Shown here piece after piece: positions 1 through 9,343 of a stretch of 64,000 nucleotides of DNA. The stretch is from NCBI RefSeq assembly GCF_000743355.1, contig NZ_JQEI01000023.1, positions 62,001 to 126,000 of the forward strand. Direction: 5' to 3'. How positions within the stretch are numbered: the stretch's first letter is position 1; every line of letters starts with the position of its first letter. The stretch comes from Serratia sp. Ag1 (GTDB lineage: Bacteria > Pseudomonadota > Gammaproteobacteria > Enterobacterales > Enterobacteriaceae). The position numbers and the translations under genes were made by a program. Below the pieces are notes generated by a model, which saw only the letters and a program-made list of their open reading frames with translations, was not told where the DNA came from and did no database searches.

Positions 1-2704
1 GGGCGATCTGCTCAAACAGCGCCTGCTGGTTTAAGCGGCGATCCGCATCGCTGCTTAACTGGTTGCGTACTTCACCTTGGCGCAGTTGCAGCGTTTTCAA
101 CTGTTCGGCGAGCTGACTGAGGGCTTCCGGAGTCGCCAGCGCCTCATCCAGATCCGCCGGGCGGCTCATGCGTTGCTGTTCCAGCGTTTGCGCCGCCTGC
201 GCTAACAGAGTGCTGGCCTGCAGTTGGCGCTGCTGGAGCTGCTCTTTCTGCTGTTGCAATTGCTGGCGCAAGCTCTCTTCGAGCAGGGCGGTGCGCAGTG
301 CAGCTTCATCGGCAAATTCGCTGTTGGCGAGCGCCTGCAGCCACTGCTGTTCAGCCTGTTGCAAGCGTTCGGCCTGCTGTTGTTGCTGCTGTTGCAGACC
401 GGTGAGCTGGCCCTTTAAGCGTTCGCGCTGCTCTTGTGCTTGGCTGAGCTGCTCTGCCGCCTGTTTCAAGGCGTCATCACAGGCCGTTTGTGCCGCCTGC
501 AACCGTTGGCGGACTTGCGCTACCTGCTGTTCACCCAACAAGGCGCTGCGCTGGTGGCGCAATTCGGCCAGCTGTTGTGCTTGCTGCTGTGCCAATTGTT
601 GTAACTTTTCAAGCTGGCGCAGGGCTTCGGCATGGTTGGTTTGCAGCAGACCAAAACGTTCTTCCAGCAGCGCGATATCCTGCTGGTTTTTTTGCTGCTC
701 GCGTTGCAGGGCGTTGAGTGCATCTTTGGCCTGCTGAACGGTGTGGGCGGCCTGCTGGTGCTGCAACAGCCGTTGCTGAACCTGGTTTTCTTCTTGATCA
801 CAAGCCGCCAGCCAATCGTTCAGGTGCTGTGCGTCGTGCAGGGTGAAGTCTAATGCCAGCGGCGCGCTGAGTACCTGCCAACCTTGCAGATGCTGTTCCT
901 GTTGCTGCTGTTGCCGTTCCAATTGCGATTGTAGCTGCTGTTGCTGCTCTTTCAGGTTTTCGCAACGCGCGCGCAACTCCGTGCCTTGCGTGTGCAGCGC
1001 TTGGTCTTTCGCCCGCATTTCGGCCAGGCGTTGCTCGGTTTCCGAAGATTTCACCGCCTGATACTGGGCAATCGCCGGGTGCTGGGTGGAGCCGCACAGC
1101 GGGCAGGGTTCGCCGGTTTGCAGCCGGGCACGTTCCGCCTCCAGGCTGACGATCCGTTTTTCCAACTCGTAGGTTTTCTCAAGGTCATTGAGATGCGCTT
1201 TGTGCTGTTTGTACTGTGAGCGGATTTGCTCAAGCTGCGTTTCTGCTGCAGCCAACTGCTTTTGGCGCGCGTCAAACTCCAGCCGTTGCTGCTCCAGATG
1301 CTGCTGGCCTTGTTGAAACAGTAACGCCAGATTGGATAACCGTTGGCGCACCGGTCGCAGTTCGGTCAGCTCGGTTTGGCGCTGACGCAGTTGCTCTTGC
1401 GGAGACTGCGTTTCCAACGCCGCTTGCTGTTGTTGCTGCTGTTCCAGCGCGGTGGTCAGTTTGGCCTGCTGCGCCTGCGATTGCGCAAACTGATTGGCAA
1501 GCTGTGCGCGCTGGTTGGTCAATTGTTCCAGCGTATGACTGCGTTCCTGATGCTGATTCTGGCTGTCGGTAAGATTTTTTTGCGTTTCGGCCAGCGTGAT
1601 TTGCAATAGGTTAATCTGCTGATCGAGCGGCAGCACTTCATCGATCAGGGTCTGTTGTTGCTGTTGATGCGCAACCTGTGCCTGTTTTGCCGTTTGTGCC
1701 AGTTCCCACTGCTGTTGCAGTGGCACAATTTGCGCCAATTGCTGTTGCTGCTGTTGGACTAACCGCGCGATCTGCTGTTGCAGATCCTGGTTATCCTGCT
1801 GGCAGCGGTGGCGAGCCTCCAATAGCGGTCGCAGTTTTTCTGCCGGTTCGCTGCGCGCCAACTGCTGCAACTGCGGTTCCGCCTGCTGATGATCTTGCTG
1901 CACGGCGCTGAGTTGCTGCTGATACTCCTGCAATTGCTGTTGGGAGTGGTGCCACTGCTGCAGCCAGTTCAACTGATGCTGGCGCTGCTGCGCCAACTGG
2001 CTAAGCTGTTGTTCCTCCGCGCTGAGTGCAGCGAGCTGGTTGGTTAAGATTTGGCGTTGCTCATCATTCATCAGCTCAATGCCGCTGGCGCGATGATGCA
2101 GGGCATCCAGATCGGTTTTCGCCTGCTTGTGCTGCTCAAATACCCGTTCGGACAGCCTGCCATAGATCTCGGTGCCGGTCAGTTCTTCCAGCAGTTCGGC
2201 GCGATCGTTGGCGTCAGCATTGAGAAACGCGGCAAATTGCCCTTGCGACAGCATCATTGATTTAGTGAAACGGCCAAAATCCAGCCCGGTAATTGAGGCG
2301 GTCAGATCCAGCTTATCGCGCACTTTGTCTGCCAGGATCTTGCCGTTTTCCCGCAAAGCCAGCTCGACTTTCGGGGCCTGCAAGTTACCGGTGGGATCGT
2401 TTTTGGCGCGGCGCTGGCTCCAGAAGGCGCGATAGCCGATGCCTTTCACCTCAAACTCCACTTCCGCCAGCGATTCGGCGGTATGCCGCGTCATCAGTTC
2501 GTTTTGGCTTGGCGTGACGTTCAACCGGGGCGTCTGGTGGTACAGCGCCAGACAAATGGCATCCAGCAGCGTGGTTTTGCCCGCGCCGGTCGGGCCGGTG
2601 ATGGCGAATAATCCATTGCTGGCGAAAGGTTCGGCGGTGAAGTCGATTTTCCACTCGCCCTGCAGCGAGTTGAGGTTTTTCAAACGCAGGCTGAGGATCT
2701 TCAT
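1..2704 (-). CDS. sbcC: SbcC, ATPase subunit of the SbcCD nuclease (partial, C-terminus outside window)
   Basis: SMC/Rad50-like ATPase that works with SbcD to cleave DNA hairpins and protein-blocked ends. The start is the ATG at 2704-2702, which overlaps the sbcD stop as ATGA. The frame stays open to base 1, giving about 901 residues of an expected ~1050, so the C-terminal Walker B/signature part is missing. Walker A GPTGAGKT lies at residues 37-44 and the Q-loop region (MLSQGQF) near residue 150. The zinc hook CPLC (Cys534, Cys537) sits mid-protein between two very Gln-rich coiled-coil arms. The arms contain runs such as QQQQQQ, encoded by CAG/CAA, which give the DNA a repetitive look. It forms an operon with sbcD, which lies upstream on the same strand. 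Confidence 0.97.
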   Translation of the reverse strand, partial: MKILSLRLKNLNSLQGEWKIDFTAEPFASNGLFAITGPTGAGKTTLLDAICLALYHQTPRLNVTPSQNELMTRHTAESLAEVEFEVKGIGYRAFWSQRRAKNDPTGNLQAPKVELALRENGKILADKVRDKLDLTASITGLDFGRFTKSMMLSQGQFAAFLNADANDRAELLEELTGTEIYGRLSERVFEQHKQAKTDLDALHHRASGIELMNDEQRQILTNQLAALSAEEQQLSQLAQQRQHQLNWLQQWHHSQQQLQEYQQQLSAVQQDHQQAEPQLQQLARSEPAEKLRPLLEARHRCQQDNQDLQQQIARLVQQQQQQLAQIVPLQQQWELAQTAKQAQVAHQQQQQTLIDEVLPLDQQINLLQITLAETQKNLTDSQNQHQERSHTLEQLTNQRAQLANQFAQSQAQQAKLTTALEQQQQQQAALETQSPQEQLRQRQTELTELRPVRQRLSNLALLFQQGQQHLEQQRLEFDARQKQLAAAETQLEQIRSQYKQHKAHLNDLEKTYELEKRIVSLEAERARLQTGEPCPLCGSTQHPAIAQYQAVKSSETEQRLAEMRAKDQALHTQGTELRARCENLKEQQQQLQSQLERQQQQQEQHLQGWQVLSAPLALDFTLHDAQHLNDWLAACDQEENQVQQRLLQHQQAAHTVQQAKDALNALQREQQKNQQDIALLEERFGLLQTNHAEALRQLEKLQQLAQQQAQQLAELRHQRSALLGEQQVAQVRQRLQAAQTACDDALKQAAEQLSQAQEQRERLKGQLTGLQQQQQQQAERLQQAEQQWLQALANSEFADEAALRTALLEESLRQQLQQQKEQLQQRQLQASTLLAQAAQTLEQQRMSRPADLDEALATPEALSQLAEQLKTLQLRQGEVRNQLSSDADRRLNQQALFEQIA

Positions 2705-3924
2705 GCGGAAGGCTCCTGATGCAGCGTTTCAACCACCTGCTGGAACATCTGGCGCATCCTGTGCTGGCGGGGTTCAGGCATGTCACTCTCCAGCGCCAGC
2801 CGCCGTTCGAAGACGTCGCCCACGCTCAATTCATTCAGGGTTTCTTTGTCCTGCTGGACGATCGCCAGGCGGCGCTGTTCTTTGCTGCGCCGCAACAGCA
2901 AGACTTCGACCGGCAACTCATCAGCCAATTGCTGGATACGGCGTTGAACATCGCTGAGATAATCCTGCGTGGCCACTTCGATATCCAGCCAAACTGGCAA
3001 CTCCCCTTGATAATCAGCGAATTGCTGCAGCTGTTGTTCAATCTGCTGGACATCGCCTTTGAGCAGTTGCATGGGTTGGAAGGTGGGGACTTCCAGCGCG
3101 CTAACCTGTTGCAGAGCGCCATCGGCGAAATCGACCATAAATACGCTTTTGCTTTTACCCAGCTCGTCAAAACTAAGTGGGATCGGCGAACCGCTGTAGC
3201 GAATATGTTCGGATTTAGCCACGTTCTGCGCGCGGTGGATATGGCCGAGGGCAATGTAGTCGGCAGGGGGGAACGCCTGTGCCGGGAAGGCATCCAACGT
3301 GCCGATATAGATATCGCGCACCGAATCGGAAGTGGTAACCCCTACGGTGGTTAAGTGGCCGGTCGCTACGATCGGCAACCGCAGACCCAGCGCATCGCGG
3401 CGCGCGCAGGCGGCCTGATACAGATGGTGATAATGCTCGGCGATGGCTTCCTGTAAAGCCTGCTGTTTTTGCGTGCCGGATTCACCCGCGCGGCTGGTGA
3501 GCAGATCGCGCGGGCGCAGGAACGGTGCGGCACACAGTATGGCACCCGGTTGGCCGTTGCGCTGTTTGAGCACCAGGATCTGCTGTTCAAGCGTCGTTTG
3601 CGCGTTGGCAATCACGGTAGTATTCAGGCAGGAAAGCAGTTCGCGCGATTCATTGAGCGTGGCCACGGAATCATGGTTGCCACCGAGGATCACCAACTGG
3701 CAGCCAGTGCGCTGTAATTCCACCACAAAGCGGTTGTACAGTTCACGTGCGTAGCTTGGTGGGGAACCGGTGTCGAACAGATCTCCAGCGACGATCAGCG
3801 CATCCACCTGTTGCTGTTCCACCTGTGCGATCAGCCAGCGTAAAAAGGCCTGATGTTCGGCGGCGCGGCTTTTGGTGAAAAAGTATTGGCCCAGATGCCA
3901 GTCGGAAGTATGAATCAGGCGCAT
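2701..3924 (-). CDS. sbcD: SbcD, nuclease subunit of SbcCD
   Basis: Mn-dependent metallophosphoesterase nuclease of the SbcCD complex (407 aa, normal length). The N-terminus shows the phosphoesterase motifs DWH (Asp8, His10), GDLFD (Asp48) and GGNHDS (Asn83, His84), with the later metal ligands in ATGHLT and ALGHIHRAQ. The stop overlaps the sbcC start by four bases, indicating translational coupling. The gene is transcribed away from phoB. Its upstream region now holds a MITE-like repeat and an IS1182-family element, starting about 100 bp before its start codon. Confidence 0.97.
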   Translation of the reverse strand: MRLIHTSDWHLGQYFFTKSRAAEHQAFLRWLIAQVEQQQVDALIVAGDLFDTGSPPSYARELYNRFVVELQRTGCQLVILGGNHDSVATLNESRELLSCLNTTVIANAQTTLEQQILVLKQRNGQPGAILCAAPFLRPRDLLTSRAGESGTQKQQALQEAIAEHYHHLYQAACARRDALGLRLPIVATGHLTTVGVTTSDSVRDIYIGTLDAFPAQAFPPADYIALGHIHRAQNVAKSEHIRYSGSPIPLSFDELGKSKSVFMVDFADGALQQVSALEVPTFQPMQLLKGDVQQIEQQLQQFADYQGELPVWLDIEVATQDYLSDVQRRIQQLADELPVEVLLLRRSKEQRRLAIVQQDKETLNELSVGDVFERRLALESDMPEPRQHRMRQMFQQVVETLHQEPSA

Positions 3925-4233
3925 GAGGCTCCCTGCGTAAAACTAGAGTGGGGTGATTATAAGAAGGCTGAGGCGCGCTGTCGTGGTGCAATCACCGGGA
4001 TTGGATAGTAGCCCACCATCTTGAACTATCTATGCCCGTCATACTTCAAGTTGCTTGGGTGTTGGCTGCGTTACTCGGCCCTGACAGGGCCTCGCCCCTT
4101 CGGGGCCGCTGCAAGCAGCGTTCAAATCTGCTTTCGCAGCTTTGTCACTCACCCCAGTCACTTACTTGAGTAAACTCCTGGGGATTATGAGCCTCAAAGA
4201 GGCTCACCCTGCGGGCCAGCGCAAGCGCTGTTC

Positions 4234-4254
4234 AAACCGGTCTTTGACCGGTTT
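4234..4254. repeat. 21-bp direct repeat, left copy (putative IS target duplication)
   Basis: This palindromic 21-mer (arms AAACCGGTC and GACCGGTTT around a TTT centre) is identical, in the same orientation, to 5854-5874. The asymmetric TTT centre is preserved, so the two copies are direct rather than inverted repeats. That fits a target-site duplication of a hairpin in the host repeat better than IS termini. Confidence 0.7.
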
Positions 4255-4265
4255 CAGATTGATGA

Positions 4266-4295
4266 CAAAGTCCTGGTCGTGAGGCCAGGACTTTG
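4266..4295 (+). other. Hairpin near left end of IS, before the transposase start
   Basis: CAAAGTCCTGG (4266-4276) and CCAGGACTTTG (4285-4295) form a perfect 11-bp stem with an 8-nt loop, 37 bases before the transposase ATG. Many insertion sequences carry such structures to limit read-in expression of the transposase; that role is inferred. Confidence 0.6.
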
Positions 4296-4332
4296 ATCTA
4301 ATAAGGTCAGTGCAAAAAATGGACTGACTGCC

Positions 4333-5808
4333 ATGCTCAAAACACCCTCTCCCCAGCAATATCAGTTTGAAACCATCACCCTCGATGAGTTGGTTCCTGA
4401 AGACCATCTGGTGCGTAAAATTGATGCCACCATCGATTTTGAATTTATCCGCGACGCCGTGGCTCATCTCTACTGTCCTGATAACGGCAGACCCGCCATT
4501 GACCCCGTTCGTCTGATTAAAATGATGCTGCTGGGCTATCTCTTCGGTATTCCCAGTGAGCGCCGTCTGGTCAAGGAAATACAGGTCAATGTCGCTTATC
4601 GTTGGTTCCTGCGTATGGGGCTGACTGAAAAAGTCCCTGATGCCTCCACCCTGAGCCAGAACCGTCTCCGCCGCTTCAACGACAGTGATGTCTTCCAGCA
4701 GATTTTCGACCACATCGTAGAACAGGCTCTCAGCCGTGGCATGGCTAACGGGCGTGTTCTCTACACCGACAGCACTCACCTGAAAGCCGACGCCAACCCG
4801 CGCAAGGCGGTGAATGAAGAACGTCCGGTGGGCGTCAGTGAATATTTGGAGCAGCTTGATGCTGCCGTGGGGGCTGACAGGAAGAAGCACGCAAAAAAGC
4901 CGTTGCCCGCCGTAAAAAAGACATCCGAAAACGCTGTCGCCGTTAAGAACACCAAAGTCAGCACCACTGACCCGGACAGCGGCTTTATGCACCGGGACAA
5001 CAAACCGAAGGGCTTCTTCTATCTGGACCACCGCACGGTGGACGGGAAGCACGGCATCATCCTGGATACGCATGTGACACCGGGCAATGTCCATGATAGC
5101 CAACCCTTTATCGGGCGACTTGAGCGGCAAGTAGAGCGCTTCGCTCTGGAGCCGGTAGCGGTGGGTGTGGATGCGGGCTACTTCACCGCCGCGGTGTGCC
5201 ATCTGACGCAGGAAAGGGGTATCGCGCTGGTTCCCGGCTATCGGCGGCCGCACAAGGGTCAGAATGACTTCCAGAAAAAGCACTTCAGGTACGATGAGAA
5301 GCGTGATGTGTATGTGTGCCCGGCAGACGCGTTGCTGATCTACAGCACGACAGACCGTAACGGTTATCGGCATTACCGTTCACCCCCGACAGTGTGCCAG
5401 CGCTGTGAGCAGAGGCAGCAATGTACGCAGAACAGCAAGGCACAGAAAACGATAACGCGGCATGTGTGGGAGGCGTCGAAAGAGGAGGCGAACAGGTTAA
5501 GGCTGACGACATGGGGCAAGAAAATCTACGTGCGGCGCAAAGAGACGGTGGAGAGGAGCTTCGCGGATGCGAAACAGCACCATGGTCATCGATATGCGCG
5601 GTTCCGCGGACTGTCAAAAGTGCAGATGCAGTGCCTGCTGGCGGCGACAGCGCAGAATATGAAAAAGATGGCGCTGCTGGCGCTTCTTTATTGTTTTTAC
5701 CGGTGGTGGAAAGCGTCTTGGGAAGGGCAGAACGCCAGCTTAGGCGGTCAGAAAGCTCAACTGACGGTATTATGGAAAAATATCGCAATCGCGACCTGCG
5801 GTCGCTAG
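4333..5808 (+). CDS. IS1182-family DDE transposase
   Basis: Transposase of 491 aa, full length and uninterrupted. The N-terminal DUF772-like helical region contains EDHLVRKID and the IDPVRLIKMMLLGYL stretch. The DDE-type catalytic core shows LYTDSTHLKAD (first Asp), VGVDAGYF (second Asp) and the C-terminal YVRRKETVERSFAD segment carrying the glutamate. A Cys-rich patch (CPADA, CQRCEQRQQC) lies in between. These features are typical of the IS1182 / IS5-like DUF772 group. The terminal hydrophobic segment LLALLYCFYRWW lies near residue 450. The gene has no link to its neighbours sbcD and phoB. Confidence 0.93.
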   Translation: MLKTPSPQQYQFETITLDELVPEDHLVRKIDATIDFEFIRDAVAHLYCPDNGRPAIDPVRLIKMMLLGYLFGIPSERRLVKEIQVNVAYRWFLRMGLTEKVPDASTLSQNRLRRFNDSDVFQQIFDHIVEQALSRGMANGRVLYTDSTHLKADANPRKAVNEERPVGVSEYLEQLDAAVGADRKKHAKKPLPAVKKTSENAVAVKNTKVSTTDPDSGFMHRDNKPKGFFYLDHRTVDGKHGIILDTHVTPGNVHDSQPFIGRLERQVERFALEPVAVGVDAGYFTAAVCHLTQERGIALVPGYRRPHKGQNDFQKKHFRYDEKRDVYVCPADALLIYSTTDRNGYRHYRSPPTVCQRCEQRQQCTQNSKAQKTITRHVWEASKEEANRLRLTTWGKKIYVRRKETVERSFADAKQHHGHRYARFRGLSKVQMQCLLAATAQNMKKMALLALLYCFYRWWKASWEGQNASLGGQKAQLTVLWKNIAIATCGR

Positions 5809-5816
5809 AAAAGAAG

Positions 5817-5840
5817 AACCCCACCTGAAAAAGTGGGGTT
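5817..5840 (+). terminator. Terminator-like hairpin after the transposase
   Basis: AACCCCAC (5817-5824) and GTGGGGTT (5833-5840) form an 8-bp stem around an A-rich loop, eight bases after the transposase stop. There is no long T-run, so efficiency is uncertain. Confidence 0.5.
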
Positions 5841-5853
5841 AGTCAGCAGTCTG

Positions 5854-5874
5854 AAACCGGTCTTTGACCGGTTT
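5854..5874. repeat. 21-bp direct repeat, right copy (putative IS target duplication)
   Basis: Identical in sequence and orientation to 4234-4254. Directly to its right the host repeat resumes (GTCGTTCAGTTGCCGCC) and ends at 5920. Confidence 0.7.
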
Positions 5875-5932
5875 GTCGTTCAGTTGCCGCCTACAAGCAA
5901 CTCGAATTATTTTGGGTATAAGGTGATAGCCA

Positions 5933-5966
5933 TTTTCATAAAAGTGTCATAAAACTGACGCATAAT
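5933..5966 (+). promoter_or_regulatory. Pho box and -10 region of phoBR
   Basis: Two or more PhoB half-site repeats are visible: TTTTCATAAA, GTGTCATAAA and ACTGACGC (5933-5960), followed by CATAATGG (5961-5968), whose TAATGG can serve as the -10. This resembles the E. coli phoB promoter closely. It implies autoregulation by phosphorylated PhoB under phosphate limitation. The repeat and IS insertion stop 13 bases upstream, leaving it intact. Confidence 0.85.
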
Positions 5967-6013
5967 GGCGCCGCAATATAGCCCAAATAGTTAACACATT
6001 GGCAGGATTGACG

Positions 6014-6703
6014 ATGGCAAGACGCATACTGGTGGTAGAAGACGAAGCGCCGATCCGTGAGATGGTGTGTTTTGTGTTGGAACAGAATGGTTACCAGCCG
6101 TTGGAAGCCGAAGATTATGACAGTGCCATTGCGAGCCTGTCCGAGCCGTTCCCTGATTTGGTGCTGCTTGACTGGATGCTGCCGGGCGGTTCCGGTATTC
6201 AGTTTATCAAGCACCTGAAGCGCGAGACGCTGACCCGCGATATCCCGGTGATGATGTTGACCGCACGCGGTGAAGAAGAAGATCGGGTACGTGGCCTGGA
6301 AGTGGGGGCGGATGATTACATCACCAAACCGTTCTCGCCAAAAGAGTTGGTGGCGCGTATCAAAGCAGTGATGCGCCGGATTTCGCCGATGGCCGTGGAA
6401 GAAGTGATTGAAATGCAAGGGTTGAGTCTGGATCCCTCCTCGCACCGGGTCATGGCGAACGAGCAGGCGCTCGATATGGGGCCGACCGAATTCAAGCTGT
6501 TACACTTTTTTATGACTCACTCAGAGCGGGTTTACAGCCGCGAGCAGTTGCTTAATCACGTCTGGGGCACTAACGTTTATGTAGAAGACCGTACCGTTGA
6601 TGTGCATATTCGCCGGCTGCGTAAGGCGCTGGAGACCAGTGGTCATGATAAAATGGTTCAAACCGTTCGAGGTACCGGCTACCGGTTCTCAACGCGCTAT
6701 TAA
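6014..6703 (+). CDS. phoB: PhoB, phosphate regulon response regulator
   Basis: OmpR-family response regulator that activates phosphate-scavenging genes when phosphorylated by PhoR. From the ATG at 6014 the protein is 229 aa, exactly the family length; an in-frame TTG at 5999 would only add five unconserved residues. The receiver domain has the acidic pair Glu9/Asp10, phospho-acceptor Asp53 and Lys105. The C-terminal winged helix carries the [14 protein letters not shown] recognition helix. A Pho box lies about 55-80 bp upstream. phoR follows after 24 bp in the same operon. Confidence 0.98.
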   Translation: MARRILVVEDEAPIREMVCFVLEQNGYQPLEAEDYDSAIASLSEPFPDLVLLDWMLPGGSGIQFIKHLKRETLTRDIPVMMLTARGEEEDRVRGLEVGADDYITKPFSPKELVARIKAVMRRISPMAVEEVIEMQGLSLDPSSHRVMANEQALDMGPTEFKLLHFFMTHSERVYSREQLLNHVWGTNVYVEDRTVDVHIRRLRKALETSGHDKMVQTVRGTGYRFSTRY

Positions 6704-6727
6704 CCGCGCAATGTTGGAGCAGATGCC

Positions 6728-8044
6728 GTGTTAGAACGCCTATCCTGGAAGAGGCTGGCTCTTGAGCTGGCCCTTTTTTGTTTGCCTGCTTTACTGCTGG
6801 GGCTGATTTTTGGTTATCTGCCCTGGTTCCTGCTGGTTGCGGTACTGATTGCACTGGCTTGGAATTTTTATAATCAACTCAAACTTTCACACTGGCTGTG
6901 GGTCGATCGCAGCATGACGCCGCCGCCGGGGCGCTGGAGCTGGGAGCCGCTGTTTTACGGTTTGTATCAGATGCAGCAGCGTAACCGCCGCCGCCGCCGT
7001 GAGCTGGCGCTGTTGATCAAACGCTTCCGCAGCGGAGCCGAATCGTTGCCCGATGCGGTAGTCATGACCACCGTTGAAGGCAATATTTTCTGGTGTAACG
7101 GCCTGGCGCAGCACCTGCTGGGCTTCCGCTGGCCAGAGGATAACGGCCAGCATATTCTCAACCTGCTGCGCTACCCGGAATTCAGCCAGTATTTGCAACA
7201 GCAGGAATTTGTTAAGCCGTTGACGCTGCAACTGAATAATGAGCACTTTGTTGAGTTCCGCGTTATGCCCTATTCCGAAGGGCAATTGCTGATGGTGGCG
7301 CGTGATGTCACCCAGATGCGCCAGTTGGAAGGGGCGCGGCGCAACTTCTTTGCCAATGTCAGCCATGAATTGCGGACTCCGCTGACGGTGCTGCAAGGCT
7401 ACCTGGAGATGATGAGCGATCAGGAGCTTGATGGTTCACTGCGCGGCAAAGCGCTGAGCACCATGCAGGAACAGACCAAGCGTATGGACGGGCTGGTGAA
7501 GCAACTGCTGACGCTGTCGCGCATTGAGGCGGCACCGAATGTTGATATGAATGAAAAGGTCGATATTCCGCTGATGCTGCGGGTGTTGCAGCGTGAAGCG
7601 CAGTCGCTGAGTAACGGTAATCATACGATCAGCTTCCGTATCAACGAGAATCTCAAGGTGTTTGGCAATGAGGATCAACTGCGTAGCGCCGTGTCTAATC
7701 TGGTGTACAACGCCGTTAACCATACGCCACCGGGCACCAGCCTGGAGGTAAGCTGGCAGCAAACCCCGCAAGGGGCGCAGTTCCAGGTGAGCGACAGCGG
7801 GCCCGGCATTGCGGCTGAACATATTCCACGGTTGACTGAGCGTTTTTACCGCGTTGATAAGGCGCGCTCACGCCAGACCGGCGGCAGTGGGTTGGGGTTG
7901 GCGATCGTTAAACATGCGCTTAGCCACCATGATTCGCGGCTGGAGATCCTGAGTGAGCGCGGTATTGGTACGCGTTTTATTTTTACCTTGCCCAATCGGT
8001 TGATTGTCCCCGCTGCTTTGTCAGAGAATGCGGTGAAAAATTAA
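6728..8044 (+). CDS. phoR: PhoR, phosphate regulon sensor histidine kinase
   Basis: Inner-membrane histidine kinase/phosphatase that senses phosphate status through the Pst transporter and PhoU and phosphorylates PhoB. It is 438 aa from a GTG start. Two close hydrophobic segments (about residues 13-48) are followed by a charged linker rich in Arg, a PAS domain (about 100-195), the H-box [13 protein letters not shown] with His213, and the catalytic ATPase domain with N-box ([10 protein letters not shown]), DSGPGIA and [12 protein letters not shown] motifs. Cotranscribed with phoB. Confidence 0.98.
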   Translation: MLERLSWKRLALELALFCLPALLLGLIFGYLPWFLLVAVLIALAWNFYNQLKLSHWLWVDRSMTPPPGRWSWEPLFYGLYQMQQRNRRRRRELALLIKRFRSGAESLPDAVVMTTVEGNIFWCNGLAQHLLGFRWPEDNGQHILNLLRYPEFSQYLQQQEFVKPLTLQLNNEHFVEFRVMPYSEGQLLMVARDVTQMRQLEGARRNFFANVSHELRTPLTVLQGYLEMMSDQELDGSLRGKALSTMQEQTKRMDGLVKQLLTLSRIEAAPNVDMNEKVDIPLMLRVLQREAQSLSNGNHTISFRINENLKVFGNEDQLRSAVSNLVYNAVNHTPPGTSLEVSWQQTPQGAQFQVSDSGPGIAAEHIPRLTERFYRVDKARSRQTGGSGLGLAIVKHALSHHDSRLEILSERGIGTRFIFTLPNRLIVPAALSENAVKN

Positions 8045-8059
8045 CGCGCGGACGTGGTT

Positions 8060-8998
8060 ATGGCTCGATTCACTCAAGGATTGCTGGTTTGTCTGATGCT
8101 GTTGCTCAGCCCTGGTGCGCTGGCGCAGCAGGACGGAATGCTTTCCGGCAACCTCTCCAGTGCCGGTTCCGACACGCTGGCTAACCTGATGGCGCTGTGG
8201 GGGCAGGATTTCAGCCAGCACTACCCTAACGTTAACCTGCAAGTTCAGGCGGCGGGTTCCTCAACGGCGCCCACCGCGTTGGCGACCGGTGCTGCCCAAC
8301 TGGGGCCGATGAGCCGACCGATGAAAGCGGCGGAAGTGGCGGCGTTTGAGCAGCGCTATGGTTATCCGCCGTTGGCCGTGCCGGTGGCGGTTGATGCGCT
8401 GGTGTTGCTGGTGCATCAGGACAATCCACTGCCTGGGCTGAATTTGCAGCAGCTTGATCAGATCTTCTCTGCGACCCGCCGCTGTGGCGAGAGCAGCGCA
8501 ATCCAGCGCTGGGGCGAGTTGGGTTTGCAGGGCAGTTGGGCGCAGCGGACGTTGCAACGTTTTGGCCGCAACTCGGCTTCTGGCACCTACGGTTACTTCA
8601 AACTGCGTGCGCTGTGCGGCGGTGATTTTATGGCGCGGGTGAATGAATTGCCCGGTTCTGCCTCGGTGGTGCAGGCGGTGGCGGGATCGGTGAGCGGCAT
8701 CGGCTATGCCAGCATCGGTTTTCGTGCCAGCGGTGTGCGTTTGCTGCCGCTGGCTGAATCTGGTGATAACTATGTGATGCCGACGGCAACCAACGTGCGT
8801 AACGGCAGCTATCCATTGGCGCGTTATCTGTATATCTACATTAATAAAGCCCCTAACCAACCGCTGGAGCCGCTGACGGCAGCGTTTCTCGATCGGGTGC
8901 TTTCACAGCAGGGGCAGGCGTTGGTGAATCACGACGGTTATCTGCCATTACCCCCGGATACGCTGCGTAAAACGCGCGATATGCTGGGGTTGGAATAG
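8060..8998 (+). CDS. PstS-like periplasmic phosphate-binding protein (orphan)
   Basis: Substrate-binding protein of the PstS/PBP-like family, 312 aa from the ATG at 8060; a GTG at 8054 is a poorer start because CGGAC at 8049-8053 fits the ATG. The signal peptide (hydrophobic residues 7-18, cleavage near ALA-QQ) indicates a periplasmic location. The ligand-loop motifs of the family are present: GSDTLANLM, AAGSSTAPTAL and RNSASGTYGYF. It follows phoR after 15 bp, so it is probably phoBR-coexpressed and phosphate-starvation induced. No pstC, pstA or pstB is adjacent. A role in phosphate capture or in signalling to PhoR is possible; the latter is inference only. Confidence 0.85.
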   Translation: MARFTQGLLVCLMLLLSPGALAQQDGMLSGNLSSAGSDTLANLMALWGQDFSQHYPNVNLQVQAAGSSTAPTALATGAAQLGPMSRPMKAAEVAAFEQRYGYPPLAVPVAVDALVLLVHQDNPLPGLNLQQLDQIFSATRRCGESSAIQRWGELGLQGSWAQRTLQRFGRNSASGTYGYFKLRALCGGDFMARVNELPGSASVVQAVAGSVSGIGYASIGFRASGVRLLPLAESGDNYVMPTATNVRNGSYPLARYLYIYINKAPNQPLEPLTAAFLDRVLSQQGQALVNHDGYLPLPPDTLRKTRDMLGLE

Positions 8999-9343
8999 GT
9001 CCGCTGAACGCCTGCTGTTCAGGGTAAATTCGCCACCTTCCTTTACGCTTTCCCTCATACGTTCGATCGTTTCTCCCTGGCTCTCGGTCTGGGGCGTGGA
9101 ACCTTTAGCCCGGTAAAACTTGAAAGCCTCTCACAAATATCGGCATCCAGAACGGCAAAAATTCACATTAAATTGACAAAATATACACAGGGTGGTGACA
9201 TCCGCCCAAGCCTGTGCGCTCATTGAAGGGCCGAACATACGCCCTATTTTGTTGATTCTCTGTTCTCTACCCAAGCAGCTTGAAGTATGACGGGTAGATG
9301 CCCGGCAGCCCGCGCCACCATCACGCTCTAAAGGATGACCAGT
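8999..9343. other. Intergenic region between the PstS-like gene and the gsi-type operon
   Basis: No gene is seen. A small hairpin (CTGAAC at 9004-9009 with GTTCAG at 9017-9022) lies just after the PstS-like stop but has no T-run. A TTGACA hexamer (9173-9178) may be the -35 of the transporter operon, although no good -10 follows it. A short fragment of the MITE-like repeat is at 9268-9296. Confidence 0.5.
9268..9296. repeat. Fragment of the MITE-like repeat
   Basis: The sequence running from TACCCAAGC to GACGGGTA matches, in reverse complement, the left end of the repeat at 4031-4060. Its own ends TACCC and GGGTA are complementary. It appears to be a remnant or a minimal copy. Confidence 0.6.

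Larger units (their letters stand above)
4255..5853 (+). mobile_element. IS1182-family insertion sequence (about 1.6 kb)
   Basis: The element boundaries are inferred from terminal inverted repeats just inside the 21-bp direct repeats: CAGATTGATGAC at 4255-4266 and, reading inward from 5853 on the other strand, CAGACTGCTGAC (10 of 12 identical). It carries one intact transposase gene. An 11-bp-stem hairpin (4266-4295) near the left end could block incoming transcription. A hairpin at 5817-5840 can terminate the transposase mRNA. The intact frame and perfect flanking duplication suggest a fairly recent insertion. The IS1182 assignment is by transposase similarity. Confidence 0.85.
4031..5920. 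repeat. MITE-like intergenic repeat, interrupted by the IS element
   Basis: The outer ends form imperfect inverted repeats: TATGCCCGTCATACTTCAAG at 4031-4050 (arm continuing to 4054) and a matching arm at 5897-5920 ending TTGGGTATA. About 17 of 24 arm positions are complementary. The interior has several short palindromes, including hairpins near 4105-4140 and 4215-4254. Removing the IS (4255-5853) and one copy of the 21-bp duplication leaves an element of roughly 280 bp. Related shorter pieces occur at 9268-9296 and 47385-47447. The organisation (short, non-coding, terminal inverted repeats, intergenic) resembles ERIC/MITE-type elements; the family name is not known to me. Confidence 0.7.

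Noticed and set aside
200-2000. Tandem repeat or CRISPR-like look of the CTGTTG-rich stretch
   Set aside because: The repetition is irregular and follows the Gln/Leu codons of the SbcC coiled coil; there are no equal repeats and spacers.
168-2435. Several plus-strand frames opposite sbcC
   Set aside because: All are shadows of the minus-strand sbcC frame, with low-complexity Cys/Leu/Ser composition and no signals.
4204-5373. 389-codon open frame antisense to the IS transposase
   Set aside because: The sense frame encodes a clear DDE transposase; the antisense frame has no recognisable domain or start signal.
4234-5874. Reading the 21-bp palindromes as the terminal inverted repeats of the IS
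   Set aside because: The copies match 21 of 21 as direct repeats but only 18 of 21 as inverted ones, and better inverted ends (CAGAyTGmTGAC) lie just inside.
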